NCBI GenBank assembly: GCA_018389105.1
Contig: JACATO010000600.1
Span: 447,501-511,500 of the forward strand
Direction: 5' to 3'
DNA: 64,000 nt
From: Nautilus pompilius
Taxonomy: Eukaryota > Mollusca > Cephalopoda > Nautilida > Nautilidae
The notes under the pieces were generated by a model. It ran no database searches and was not told the DNA's origin. It saw only the letters and a list, made by a program, of their open reading frames with translations. The position numbers were made by a program, and so were the translations under genes. The first letter of the stretch is position 1. Each line of letters begins with the position of its first letter. Positions 28,001-42,800 of the stretch are shown one piece after another.

Positions 28001-30509
28001 TAAAAAATAAAAAAGATGTGATTTTACTGACAATGGGCTTCTTTCTTTTAGAATCCATGTAGCCACTTCACGATTCCACCCCAACATTAATTAGTGTTAA
28101 GACATTTTAATCATTTGTTTCACAATAAACAAAGGTTCTCAATTAAAATGAAATCTGGTAGTTGAGTTACAGGCTGTATGTCCATGTCTACTCAGCTAAG
28201 TCTGTGGCATTGTAGTATAAGATAAAATCAGCAGTAGAAAGTTGATCCTCACGTGAAAGAGAAGCATGGGAATTGTATCATTTCTTTTCTTAGGCCAACA
28301 AACAAGCTTTCAATGTGTGCAGTATCTGGTGTGTAAGATTCTCATCAGAAAGAACCTTTCTATAGTTCTACAATTCCTTCTTTTTTCTTCTTTTCTTTCT
28401 TTAAAATTTTTCCCATTTATAAAAATAAGACACATTTAAAATAATTTCTAACCTGACCTCAGAATAAGAGTGGTTGGTTGATACTAACCACTTATCTTCT
28501 TTGATATCATACCATATTAGTAGAAATTCTCATGCTGGCCTAGTTCTTCTAATTAATATTATTCCTAACATTGGAGGTTCTACGAAACACAAGATTATAA
28601 ACAAAATATATTGCAAGTTGTATTTAGCTTGTGAATTACAGAGCAGCAGAAAGTCTTTTATTTTGTGTGAAGGCCACTCCCACATCTTTTTAAACCAATG
28701 ATGATTGTATCAGCATAAAACAACTGCACCAGATAGTGTGTTCAATGTATTCAGCACTCCATAGCCAAAAAAAGAAAACACTTATATGGATATCCACCCA
28801 GCTGAGATGCTTATTAAGTTTCTGGTTATAACCCCTTGTAACCATTAAGCTCAAAATAACAAATGAACTAAGAATTTTGAAAATTTGAAACTTTTAAATA
28901 TACATCTGCAACCAATTTTCACTGGTGTACATTTGACAACTTGATAGTAAATCATCCACCACCTAGTACTTCTTTTGTTAAATATCTATATAACTAAGAT
29001 GTAGTGTACATGTAGAAATTAACTTTAAAATCAAATAGTGAATTTATTCAAAACATTATTGCTAATAATGGCATTTACATAGGAAGATTTTAATTTATGC
29101 AAGAAATATTTTTGCTGAATCTTTTAGTGCAGTTCCTGTTTATTATTAATAGTAAGTATAAAAATATGAAAGACTTTATAGCTTAAAGTCCGGTACAAAG
29201 TCACAAATCTGATATGGATAATTTCCAAATAAAACAATTTAGTTTATAATACAAGTTTTAAAGCTTTTACTTAGTTAATACTACAAGAAAGAGTAGATTG
29301 GTTTTAAACCAGTAGTTTAACTGTCAAGATCCTTTTCTTCACACCAAGTGGTCAGTGATATCAGAGAACACCAGCTTTAGGACCATCCTATGCAAGGGAA
29401 TGTGATATGGTTAGTCTTTATGTGAACTTAATAAACTTTACTTTTTCTTGTTCAGGGTCAAGAGTTACATAAGATAGGATATTTTGTTACATATACTACA
29501 CATGAGACCAAAATTATATTCATATCTCTATTAAAATCACCTTTGATCTTCCCTAGCTTTTCACACCAGGGATTCTTTTACAGCTGAGTCAGCTGGAGTC
29601 CTCCAGCATCTGGCAACAGATCAAACCCTGGCTTTCCACTTGGATAAGTACACTAATTACTCAGCCATTAAGATGTAACAGATTAATAGCAATTGGCAGC
29701 AATTATTTCTGCCTTTCCTAAGCAAGATTTGTTTTGTTATAACAAGAATAAAAGTTTTGATAACATAATGAATGTTTATGTATAGTACTTAATAGAGATT
29801 GATTTTTTTCTGATGGTGCATGTATATGCTTGTGGAAATGCACGTGTAGGAATGAATGAACACCAAATCCACAAAAGGTTTCAATGGGGCACGAGCTCAG
29901 GGTGGTGTCATAAGGTTGTATTACGATCCTTGAATCAAGGCCAAAGACCATGCTGGTGGCTCCCCTAACTAGGAAGCCTGCAATACGAGGTCCCAGACAA
30001 CTGGAGATGATTGAATTTAAATCAGCAATGTCAATTCAACAAAACCCTAACCCCCTAGGGCAAAAGAGCACAGAACCCTGCCAATATTAAAATTTCTGTT
30101 TGAAATCAGTAATTTGTATTTTCATGTGTGTTAGGTTAAAACTGCTATCAAAAATATACTGACAGCTGCAAATAGTCAGGGTTCATTGCCCTGGTTATGG
30201 AAGGGGGACTATAAATCCATATCTTGGTCACAAGATTAGGGATCATGAGCTAACATACTGAATGAGTTGCATGATACCCTGGCAGATTCTGAGATATTTC
30301 TATTTAATATAGTTTTTCTCAGTTCATGAATTTACAGCATTGTCATAATTTTTTAAAAAAATTTATGTTTAAATCTATTTCTTGTTTCTCATTCATTTGA
30401 TTAATGTTTTCAAATTAGGAGTAAGAAATTTTTCTGTATAGTGTTGAACAAATGAAATATTCAGACACCAAATATTAATTCTTTCTTTAGTATGTATTGA
30501 TAATGTTTG

Positions 30510-30565
<56 letters not shown>

Positions 30566-32965
30566 TCTTAGAACACACAAATTTTTACCATATGAAGTAC
30601 TGATGAACCATTTACCTGATCTTTTCCCACAGTACCTCTCTTCTGGTAACTGATCAAGTGATGAACGTTTGTAAATTTTATGTGGATGGCCGGATCGAAA
30701 AGAACTGCTGCTAGTCTGAACAAGATGATGCTCAATGGGTTCTATAATATAATCTTCATCTGTTGTTTTTATAATTCCATGCTGAAAACAAGCAAATAAG
30801 CATTAAATATTTTTTGTTTATTTTTTTATTAAAATTATAGATTAATAAATTATGTTATTATATTCCTATGCTTAATGCTGTTGTGTGCTTTGTGTTATCA
30901 GTTTGATAGTAGCCCCAAGATTGAGGGAAAAGTAAAATTTGAAAATTTAAATAACAAAAAAAAAAAAATTCTGTCTTTACAAGAAGTGAATATGAGCAAA
31001 CTATTTGATGCCATTGTTGCTAAGTTAACAACAAAAGAAAATGTTCCAAAAATAAGATTTTATTATACCAGAATGTTTTAAACTGATACTTTATATTCTG
31101 TAATATTACAACTTACAATTAATTAACAGCATGATGTAATAAAAACCATTATGCAATGCTTCCAAAGTTGTTGCCCATTCCATTGATTAAGCCAGAAGGG
31201 AATCCGTTCTCTGGAATGGGGCAATTACCTTGTGTAATCCACAGATTGTGAAATTCCACAAATTACATACAATATATACATAAATTTAAAAGTAATCCTA
31301 AAAGAGTTAGTTAAAAATAATTAATTGGAAATTTAGAAGAATGGTCACTTGTAAATATATTAAGTACACAGAGCTGAACACTTTCCATAAAAAAATCCTT
31401 TAAAAAGAAAAACAATAAACAAAAAAAAAAAAAAACATCAGTTACAGGACAATACATGGAGAAAAAATGTGAAGTGTCAGTCAAGTTACAAAACTTAGGA
31501 AAAACAAATTGCAAATAGTGGTTAATACACCTCACTGACAATAAATCAAATTTGTCTAAGTTCTGCCACTTAGAATATTACATACTTCTATGAGGCAAAA
31601 AAATGATGCAAAAATTTGCAATGACATTTAAAAAAAAAAGCTTATTTGAAAAACAGCTTGCACACAATCAGTGAATTTTGCAACTCTGCACCCCAATGTT
31701 AAAAGCATGCTGAAGTCTCTCAATGTCATTGTCCTGAAAGGAAGCCAGGTTCCCGCAATATGATCAGCTGTATGGCAGTCATATGGGTTCTCACATTTTC
31801 TACTCTTGCTAAAATAAATAATAATAATAACAGCAACCCTCACAAAGAGAAGCTCTGAAGTTCCAATAGGAAAAACTCTAATAAATTACTTTCATGTGCT
31901 TTTAATAATTTATGATTAGTGATTAGCACTGAAACCAAGTTATAAATAACAATAACATATATAGTTTTAGAATGTTCAAATCTTAATAACATACCTAATT
32001 AATGGCATTAAAATATTTTTTAACAAATGCCATTGTAAAAATATAGTCATTTCACAAAAGTAATGATTTAGATAACAGAATGCATTTAGTCAATTAAACT
32101 TTATAAAATTTATGAGGGTAAATTTAAATGACCAAGAAAAATTTTTTAAAAAAACTTATATAGTAATAAACAAATTTAAAAATCAGTTTGAGATTCTATA
32201 CATCTTTGTCAAAAAAGATCTTTGCACCAATGTCTCCAAACCTGGCAAGTGTGTGTGTGTACCGTTAAGAGGCATTGCCAATCCTGCACTTTGCAGGGCC
32301 TAGCAGCACTTCTGACAAAGCCTTACTAGAAATCCTCATTTTCAGACATGGAAGGAAACAGAAGAGCCCAGAGGAAACTCACACAACAGGCTGGTGAAGA
32401 TGAGGATACCAGTGAGATATGCTGAAATTAGTCCCCTGAGAGAATCAAACTCAGGCCTTCAAACTTAGCAGTCCAGTAACCTACTACAAAAAAAAAAAAA
32501 AAAAAAAAAAATAGTACTATATTTAAGAAAATAGAAGTATTTTAGGACTTGTCTACTTAACCATTTCCAAACTGTTTAAGAGAAAAAATTGAATTAAAAA
32601 GGTTTTCTTTTTAAATGTTACACCAAGCCACAGTTTCTAGTTTTAATTTTGATTATTTAGGTTAAAATAGTAGATGATCAGATTTTGGCATGTAATTTTA
32701 CATAGTAAATAATGCTAAGCATATTTAGTTAAATGTTTTCTGTGTTTAGAGGATTTATGATAAGAAAATTTTAATAAACTGTTTACAAACTAGATCATAT
32801 AGGGTTAAATGGATGACTATTATTGTATAAATGAGTCAAACTATTTCCTTTGTAGGTGAGTAGTCAGACATTAAAAAGAATTGGGTTGATTGGGTCAGTA
32901 GACCACATACACACATTGATTCTTTTCTTATTTTTATTATTAAATTTATGTAAAATTTGTATGAA

Positions 32966-33004
<39 letters not shown>

Positions 33005-36000
33005 TACAAATAAAAATTGATCCATATAGCATCTCCATAATGTTACCTGCTTATTCCATTTGAAAAGCTATAGTAACCCAGTCAATTCAAAAGTGTGATG
33101 AGCAAAATTTTAGATTCAATTACAACGATAAACTTAATGATTATATGCAATCAAAAATGTGTAAATATATATTTTTAAGTTAATATTTTAATATTTTTAG
33201 ACTCTCTGGAATGATATTCACACCATACTAACTATTGCTTGTAACTTTAAGCAAAGAGTCAAGCTCCATGATTTAGCTCCAGTTCAGAAAAAAAGATTCT
33301 GAGACCATTGTTAAGCAATATGTCAACAAAATAATCCAATCAATATTGTACTGAACAATGCACATTTCTAATCCAGTGTAAATTACTAATTTACTACAAA
33401 ACAGTAAACAAAATCACATTTGTCCTTTGAAAACATTGTTACAACAGATTACCAAAATCTCCTCCAAGAACTCCTTCTGTCATGTTTCTTCTTTGTGGCA
33501 ATAGCACTGTAACTTGTACTGAGGGAACAGCCAGTCTGTAAGGTTTGCTGATGCTGTATTTCAAAATGTTTTAATTTTGCTTATTGCGGCTTGAAAAACT
33601 AAAATTGTACCAATGTTATATTTCAACACAAATTCATGACAAGATTGTTCTCTTATTTTATTTAATTCTCTTTCTTGGTGTTTGTATATCTGCTTTACTT
33701 GATGGTTGCTTGCTGCTGCTGCTACTTCATTGGTGATGCAAGGCTTAGTCCGGTAAATTTTAGTTTTGCTTCTTTCTCCCTCAGATAATAGCAGCCAGTA
33801 CCTTGGATCAGGAAAAGTGTTATTTTAAAGCATTCGCTGAGTTCAGCGGGCTCTCTGAGAAAAATTCTGACACTTTTGAAATTTCAAGCTGACAGTTCAG
33901 CTTTATTCCACAAAAGTCCCCGATAGTTAGCTGTTATGACCAGGCTAGATGGCTGGCTAACTAACACACAGGACAAGCAGAACCAGCCAAACTCTGAAGC
34001 TGTTATCTTTTTAGTTTCCAGTTGGGCTCTATCTATTTGATGTTTTTTTTTTTTTTTTGTCATTCCAGTTCAGTTCCAGTTTAAAGAGAAAAAAAAAAGT
34101 GGTTCAAACTGGTTTATTGCTCTGGTTTGGGTTTAGTTCAATTTCCTGATTTTAAGTGCTGCAACTCTTAATCATGAAAAAGATGATGTTTGTTGATGTC
34201 ACCTACTTAGAATTTGGTGAAGATTTTGAATCAGTCACTTCGTTGATTTATTCAAAAAATTTTTTAAAATTAAAATAGCAAAATATGTTATTGCAACTGT
34301 TACCTTATTTATCTAATAGAAAGCAACTATGTACTGTAAACACCTTGACACAAGTTAAACAACACAAAATTTTACTTCACATCAACTAAAAGTAAAACAC
34401 TGCATCAATAGACTATTTTCATGTTAAGTAAAATTAAATTTAAGCTTTAATTGTGTTGCTTATACATAGGCCTTGTGCATTGATACATTTTGATCACATC
34501 TGCACATGAGGTTGGCTTTGGAAAAATGAAAAAAGACAATATCACAATCAATATACATGTGCTAGGCAATATAAATTTTGGGTGGTGCATATCTAAAATT
34601 GCCAACATGTACAAGTATGGTATGGAGATGATACACAGAAAGCCATAAATTGAAAAAATGGTAGACTTTCCTTCAGAAACATAGACAAGCAAGAAGACAC
34701 TTTTCACTCCATCATTGATCTTTTTGTTGCTAAACAATGGAGTAAGACCACTGTTGTTCAAAAAGCATGTAGTGGACCATCCTCTGAAATGATTCTTACA
34801 GAAGATAAGGGTAGTTATTTCATGATAATCATTATTCCTTTGCTGATGTTACTAAATTGAAAAATTATCTGGAGAACCAACAATAGGATGTCCACCAGAC
34901 TCAACGATCTTCATTTACATATCTGCTCCCCTGTGAGATGTCCTACTAAATCAATGTAAGTTAATTGGACCAATCAATGTTTTATTTTGGAATTTGAGGT
35001 GATGGTCTCACAAAAGTCAGTTTCTCCTGCAGTATCAATGGTCAGTTAAGAGTTTGGTAGACGGTGGAAAAGTATATATCAAAGAAACATTGCTGGGACT
35101 GTTGCTTGAGGTAAGTGAATCCATTATAATATAGGGATATGTATCATATGACCATAACTTTAGTCTTATTACTATGCTTAGAACCATAAATGCCAACAGG
35201 TGCTGTGAAATCAATCAAAAGCCTTTTTTGCATATTTTGATAATCACCCACTTGCCACTATGAGAACAGAGATATTCATGCCCATGCCAGACAACTGTGT
35301 CACTACAGTAGTGCAATATCTCCAGGGTGATGCATTTGGGTCCTTTGCTTGGTCAACTATGAAACCAGATATGAACCTGATAAAGAATCTTGGGATCAAA
35401 TCAGGCATGGTAAGAGGAGGAGGAAACCTGTTCAAAAAATTGCTGAACTGGCACAGTTTTGCCTAAAAAAAGAAAGAGAATACCACAGATGTGCATTCAA
35501 TGTCTTGTGAGCAGCATAAAGAAGAATAGCAAGGAAATCATCTGTTTGTACAATTAATATTGATTGGCATTAAACATCAAGATCAAGCTTCCAGGACAAT
35601 GAGTGACATTTTCATTGTAAAATTATCAATAATGCACCTGCCTGACTATATGCACTTTACAGCAACTATTTTTCAACAGCCACTTTCTACTTTTAAAGGA
35701 AACACATAATGATGGAAGAATAAACAAATGTCATCATTTATTCTCCTTTATCTTTCCAAAATAATGGCACTTTGTTGCATTAGTCACCTTTTAGGTCAGA
35801 AATGCATTCTATATAGAAAATTTTATAGTGCTTTATTTATGTCAAGGGTTACAAAATGTTGATTCTTTGGTTCATTTTTAACTGGATGGAAGAGGAAGGA
35901 AGAAAACAAAGTGAAAAGGTAAAGAAGGGAGAGAAGAACAATAGAGTCTAAGTTAGTCAATATATATATATATATTTTGTGTTATTTTATTTGCTTTCAA

Positions 36001-39000
36001 GGAAAAAAAATTCTCAAACAAATTTGAGCAGAAGTCTCAACCAATGTAAGATGCTTACAGCCTTGTTTATAGCATTTCATAAGTAGTTTTATTTTAACAT
36101 ATGGCAGTTAGATCAGTAATAAATTAGACACTAAGATAAAGTGGTGTGCCGAAGGAGACAGGTGAACTGAGGAAGAATTAAATGTGTCAAATAGCAGGAT
36201 ATGTGAAATCAACCATCTTTTTCTCTAAATACAAATATTATTTGTTAACCATATTAACTCTCAAATGATGTTTGAAAACTGCTTTTATAACCAGTTCATA
36301 TTAAGAGAAAGAAGGCAGAACTTCTTTTTTCTATTCAGGATTGTTGGCATATTAAAGTGAGTCTAGGGAAACGTCAACAACAACATGAAATATAGCTAGT
36401 ACTAGGTTTAGAACTCTTTCTTAAATTACAAATGAATTCTACACAATTATAAAAACCTACTTCCATGCCAAATTACTCTAAAATAGTTTCAAATATCACT
36501 AGGATAGATAGTTACTGCTAATAGTAGCTAAGAGAATTTACTACCAGAGACGGTATAAAGACTTAAAGGTTTTAGACATCAAAAGGAAAAAAAACAACAA
36601 CACAAAATGCAGATTACTGTTACTGAATAACTAAGAAGAAAAGAAAAGTGGAAAACACTGAAACAGAATTATGAACAACGATGCCATCAGCAATTATCAT
36701 CTTTGGGTCTAATTATCAAATAGTTTTAAAGAAAAAAGAAAATGGATAATTTAAAATGTCATACATCCCAATATTATTAATACAGTGACATTATTTCCAT
36801 TTAATAGTGATAGACAAAGATTAAATACCCATAGTGCAAGTTTTTGATTATCATAAGTAACAAAATAGGACAACAAATACCAAGTTTTATATATAATTTC
36901 TTGGTTTTGCTTTATGAATCACACACCATCCTTAGAAGTATGATGTTCATAGTTGTACATAAATATTTATAAATATAACTAACATATTCAGAAAATATAG
37001 AAAGTCAAGAAACTGCTTAATTTCCTAAATTTACAAAACAAAATTTATTTATTTTAATGTGTAATTAAATAATTTATATAAATTTCTTTGCATCTATAAA
37101 CAGGAACTTAAATGTAAAGTAGTGTGACATACTGACTCTCTGCATCATGTGATGTAAAGGTGGTAGTGAGTATTCCATATATTAAGGAGAAATAAAATGC
37201 TTCTATAAGTCTTGCTTTGTGAAGACATTTTTTATATCAGATTCTGCATAGTAAGTGAAAAGTGAAGATTACTGACAACTCATTGGCAATTTGAGTTACA
37301 AAATTAGAAACTCTTAAGATTTATAAACTGCTATTCTAACTACAAAATCTCTATTTTTAAATAAAATTTTAACAAAGGGATATACAAATTATGCATTTTT
37401 TTCAATTTCAAGACAATAATTAACAGCCATATATTTATGATCCTCTTTTATGATATTTATATTCTGTCTAAAAAAGATAAATTATGAGCAGAGAGCAAAT
37501 GACAAATGTCCTTTTTTGGGGGACTGGATACCTATTTATAAAATCACAGATTAATTTTCCCTTGCAAAATAATTACATTTGTTTTAAAATAAGGATAAGG
37601 TCTGGACAATTGGAACATTGGTATAATATGCATACTTTTTTTTTTTTTTAATTTTGCCTTTTCTGTAAATGCGATCTGGTATTTTGGCTTTATACAGAAG
37701 TTTTCATTTAAAATGTAGTTCTCTTCCTGTTTTAGTTTAAGCAAGTGATATACTTCATAGTCTGGTAAGGCAACAGCACATCGCAAAAAAACTATACAGT
37801 ACGTATTTCAAATTTTCAGAAAGAAGGAATAGAGACAGAAATTTTTTTTGTTATACCAATGTCAATATGGTGAAAACAGTTGAATCACTTGCTGGAATAT
37901 AGAAAGCTAGCTTGCTGGACTTTTATGTTATATCCATATTCAAATAATCTAATCGACTTGACTATGATGTCTGATATAGCTAGGTGCCATCTCATCATTT
38001 AGCAAGCCACCTAAAATATCTTATCACCCTAATATTCACAAAAATAATAATAATAATCAACTGAGACCTATATTGTAAGTACGTTTCACTCAACCACTAT
38101 GCTGTCTTCTGGAAAAACAAAATCAGAGGGTACTCACTCCTCTAGCTGGACTTACATTAAGAACCAATGTCCAACCTAAAGATATGCCAGTCAGTTTTCT
38201 CATAGAGAGTCTGTTCATAATAATAATAATAATAATAATAATAATATAATAATAATAATAATAATAATAATGCATCTATCTTATTTTATTAAAACCTAAG
38301 AGACTATACTACATGGACATTTTATCTAAAAAAATGTTTAAATATATATATATATATGATTATTATTGAAAATACTGTATTTTTATTTAAACGTGGTTAA
38401 CAGTTGATGATTCATATTTGCACATTAAAGTCCTTTAAATTAATTTGAAGAATAATGAATTAAAAAGATAGTAGTGTTCAATTTACAATATATATATTAC
38501 ACACATACAACCTTATTGATTAATAATTAATAATAATAAAAAACATCTGATGTTTGAATAAGGATAAAAACAGACTGGTATAGAAAATGCAATTATTCAA
38601 ACCCTGTAAGCTCCACCAGTCAACAAGAGAGCATAAATACAAGGCTAACTAAGCACAATTGTCAAAGTGAAATGACAGCTAGAAATGTAAACAATACACA
38701 GTAATGAATATAGATCCTACAAATGTAAAGCCCATTTCCTGTTCACCTAATATTAAAGACTCAATCTAAACAAAGAGTGCACCAAAAATATTCTAGCGAG
38801 AACCTCTTCTGGTTTAAAATGAAAATCTTCACAGTGTCATTCATTCAGAATTCAGCATAATACATTTTATAATATCTAAAAACTACATTAGCCTTGAATG
38901 TACAAACTATTCTTAATTAGTAACCCTCTGTACACCACAAGAGGTGCATATGCACCCCAGTATCCCTCAAATCTGTATTGCTCAGCAAAAGTTAAGCCAT

Positions 39001-39838
39001 ATTATCTTCTTCATTAATATATCCCTCTGTAATGACAAATCTGTATCACTACAAACTCAGGTGTTTTACATTACAAGCATGTTGACTAAAAATAGTCCAA
39101 CACAAATACCAAATAGTGCTTCAGGCTGGTGGCATAAGTCAGATGAAATCTGATGAAGGTTAGGCCTGATTGATACCTACTCAGCCAGGCTTTATGTTTA
39201 TGTTAAACTCTTTTATTGTCACTGTGGTTTAGTATTATAACTTGTAGCAAAAATCAAAATTATTTTCAAATTGCCAATGTGTCATTTGATCTAAGTTATT
39301 GATACCATGAAGTTATTTGGTGATGTTTTTTTTTTTTTTATTATTGGCAAACAAACTCAATATAAACAGGATGAAAGTAAAATAAACAAACAGATAAGTT
39401 TGTATTTCTGAAAGTTTTTCATTAGATAGTCTTAATTTTTTTCTTACTTCTGGCATAATTACAATTTTTCTCACAGTAATATCTCTAATATTTTATATTA
39501 TCTGATCTTGTTAATAGTACAGTTTATTTTCCATATGGCTAATATATATTATCACAACCTATTTAAAACCATGAATATTGCACATTTTAAATGAAGCTTT
39601 TATTGAAATGAAATTAATAAAATCTTGAAAGGACAAAATGCTGAGAAATCACAGAAAGTCAATGATTATAAGATAGTAGATAAATATGGTTAAAGAGTTG
39701 CATCATTTTTACCTGGGGTACAATTTAGTCATTGCTACAAGTAGGCAGGAAGCTGCCATGGCTTATATGTAAGTACAAAGTCCCCCAGGGAAAACAAATT
39801 TTCCACCACTCCATTTCCTTTTCAAAATGTTTAATAAG

Positions 39839-39873
<35 letters not shown>

Positions 39874-42800
39874 ACACACACACACACACACTCACTCTCT
39901 CTCTCTCTTTCTTCAGCTTTTATTTACATTATAGCTACAAATTTGTTTTATCCTTTTGTTATTTCTAATCTTATTGAGATTCAATAAACTTAGGCTAAAG
40001 AAACTTTTAATGTGTTTTCATATCTTAAAAAAAATAATAATTTTTAGCATCTATTTATTTTATTAGTTGCAGTCATACAAAAATTAAAAAGTGATGTCCC
40101 TTTTCAAAATTAAATCTATATTTTAAATGCAGCTACTAAGCCTTGATTAAAAGGAAAGAAATGACAATAAGTCTATCATGATTCACCAAGAGATGTCCAC
40201 AGGGACAACTTGACAAGGTAAATATTTCTATTGTTAGCTGTCCTGTTGGAATGTAGCTCAACACAGATGTGTATGCTTGTACACACACCACACACACAAC
40301 CATTTTATCCAAACATTGAATCTTCTGGCTAACTATGTTAAGCCTGAGTTTCTACTACCTTATCCTCTCTCATTCCTGTCCATCTTATAAATTAAAAAAA
40401 TTACATTTTGAACAAATCAACACAACACTTACCACTCCATCACACAATGTCAAAGCAGCAGGTTCACCATGATGAGACCTGATTTTTCCGATGTAGAGAC
40501 AATTTTCAACATTGTCTGCATCCTCTTCAATATCTTCTTGCTCAGCACTTTCTTTATCTCTTTTGTTTCTTTTCCGATGATAAATTTTGAAACCAGGTGC
40601 AAGCAATTTTGTGTTTGGCTTAAGCTCCAAATTAAACTGCTGTTTAAATCCAGATACATTGAGAAAAACCTTATTATTAACTATACTCCTTTTGTGTCGC
40701 CAAATGTGTGATAGAAATTCTCCTTGGTCACTTACAAAGCATGGATATGTAATTTGATAACCTGCAATTAAAACAAGAAAAAAGAAAACATTACTTGGTT
40801 ATGTGTAATTACAAGATATGGAGAAAAAAATTTTTTTCATAACAACTAGTCAATTACCTGGCCATTCAAAAAAAATTAATAATAGAATATAATATTTTAA
40901 AATATTTAGCAAATACCAGTTTTATTAGAATTTATTTATCAACTTATCATGAAACAGCGAAAAAATTACAATGGGCAAATTCCTTAAAAAATGTCTGTTT
41001 AATTATTTTGTTTAATGAGCAGATAAAAATTTAGTTTTAAGCATGCAAATTTCATTTGTGTTGGCCAAAGTGTCACTTGAATTAGGATATTACATAGAAA
41101 ATATATGGTAATGTACTATCAATGTAATCCAAGTTAAGAATGAGTTAAATTGCATAACCTTAATTGTGATTTTGTGTGAAACGTGAATCTGTTTCAATGA
41201 TACAAGCAGACAAGTAATGCTAAAAACAATTCACTAATGCTTCTACTGTAAAAGGCATCAACAGTGCTATGTTTGCTCTGATTAAGAGTAATACAATTTA
41301 AAATGATGAATAAAAAACAAAAAAGTATGCAGTTAGCCAGTGGTTTATTGAAATATAATTTCAACATGATGGGAACATCAAAAGAAGCAGTATTTCTAAT
41401 TACCATCAAACAATTGGGTTGCTTCTGATTTTTTCATGATGAGAATAGCAGCAGCAATAACAGTCAACCACCAACAGTTCTTTAGTGCAGAGGGTAAAAC
41501 TGAATAAATCCACAAAATGAGAACATGACACCAAGTAAAAGGTCTCATTCTGGATAAGAAGCATGTATCTTGGCACATCTGCAGATTTTTCCTTCATTGA
41601 TAACTGCTATTTTACCTATAATATGCTGACAGCAGTCCAGCCATATGTTATCAAAAATTGTAGTTTTGATGGAAGAGACAGTGGTTTGAAAATCCATCTC
41701 AGCTATACTAAGAGAACATACATTTGAAATATTAGTGATATTGTTGACAGTCACTTATCACTATACAGCATGGTAACTGATTTCAAATGTCTCTTACTGT
41801 CAGATTTCAACTGACAAATTAGCATTCACTGCAAATCATAGCAGAATCAATTCAATGATTTCAAAATATCAAAACTCCGTTCATGAAATATTACATGTTA
41901 ATGCAGTGGCATCAACAAGGTAGACATGTATGGGCTGTACAAGTCATATAACTGAAAGGTCAACAATAGCCAAATAAATGTGTTGTGTGCAGTTTCTCTA
42001 TCTGTTCAAGTTAAATTTTAAAGCTAAATCAAAATTTTTTTAAAGTTCTTAAATTTAAGCAACAATTAATAGCAATAACACAAAGTTTACAAAATGCAAA
42101 CTCCATTTCTTAACATGTAGATAAGCTCAATGTTCATAACTAAGTCAGAATAGCAAAAGTCAAATTTGGTAAGTAAACAGCACTTATATTTCCAAATAAA
42201 TCATGGTCAGTCCATTATACTTAATGGGTATTATTGGACTTTTTCTTTTTGTTTGTTTGTTTTCTTTTCAGTATTTAATGACCACAAGAAAAGTAACTTT
42301 TTGTTGTATAAATATTATAAGATTAAGATATTTGTTTTTAAAAAATACCCCAAACATGTGGATCTTTAAATTCTATAATTTTGCAAACAAAATGTCTGAC
42401 GAACAGATATTTCTCTTTGCTAGGTCTGGGTAGTGAGGTCAAAAGCTGATCACCTTTTTTTTCTTTTTCCAAGCTAAACCTGTTGCAGTTAATACTTACT
42501 GAAATCTAATGCCATAATATGTTAAAAAGATTAAATATAGGAGCAGTCTGGCAATAACAAATGATAAAAGTAAATATCTTCCTTAAAATATTTTTAATTT
42601 TATCAATTTTATAAAGATGAAATAAAAATATCCTGAATATTCTAGTAAAAATATTCACCACCAGCAGGAATATGCTGTATCTACAAGTGCTTTATCTAGT
42701 TCAATCAGTCTTGGTCTAGCAGTAAAAATAACTAAAATTTAACCCACATTTTGTGTATCAAAATGTAATTTTTTTTAAAATTCAACTTGATTAGTGATAA

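Larger units (their letters stand above)
27597..30615 (-). other. Intron between exons C and D
   Basis: 3.0 kb. A tRNA-like SINE fragment lies near 29580-29680 (minus), and a TA/GA microsatellite at 30510-30560 sits close to exon C's donor. About 29900-30290 is less AT-rich and may be an unidentified repeat. Nothing else is seen. Confidence 0.85.
30782..40432 (-). other. Intron between exons B and C
   Basis: 9.7 kb, the longest intron. It holds a SINE copy at about 32262-32487 (minus) beside a 24-A run, AAT microsatellites at 32967-33003 and 38218-38271, a decayed Tc1-type relic at 34450-35560 (plus), and an AC/CT microsatellite at 39841-39910. The segment 33440-34170 is richer in G+C and contains a short GCT repeat; I could not assign it. 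Confidence 0.85.

Noticed and set aside
30393-30578. Frame with Ser-Leu and Tyr-Ile repeats
   Set aside because: Product of the TA/GA microsatellite at 30510-30560.
33440-34170. G+C-richer stretch with a GCT run, considered as an exon cluster
   Set aside because: No consistent open frame with splice borders on either strand; more likely an unidentified repeat.
34447-34761. 104-codon hydrophobic minus-strand frame that looks like a membrane protein
   Set aside because: It is antisense to a Tc1-type relic and has no recognisable family, start context or splice partners; hydrophobic frames arise readily in AT-rich DNA.
39732-39968. His/Thr-rich open frame
   Set aside because: Created by the AC microsatellite at 39841-39910.
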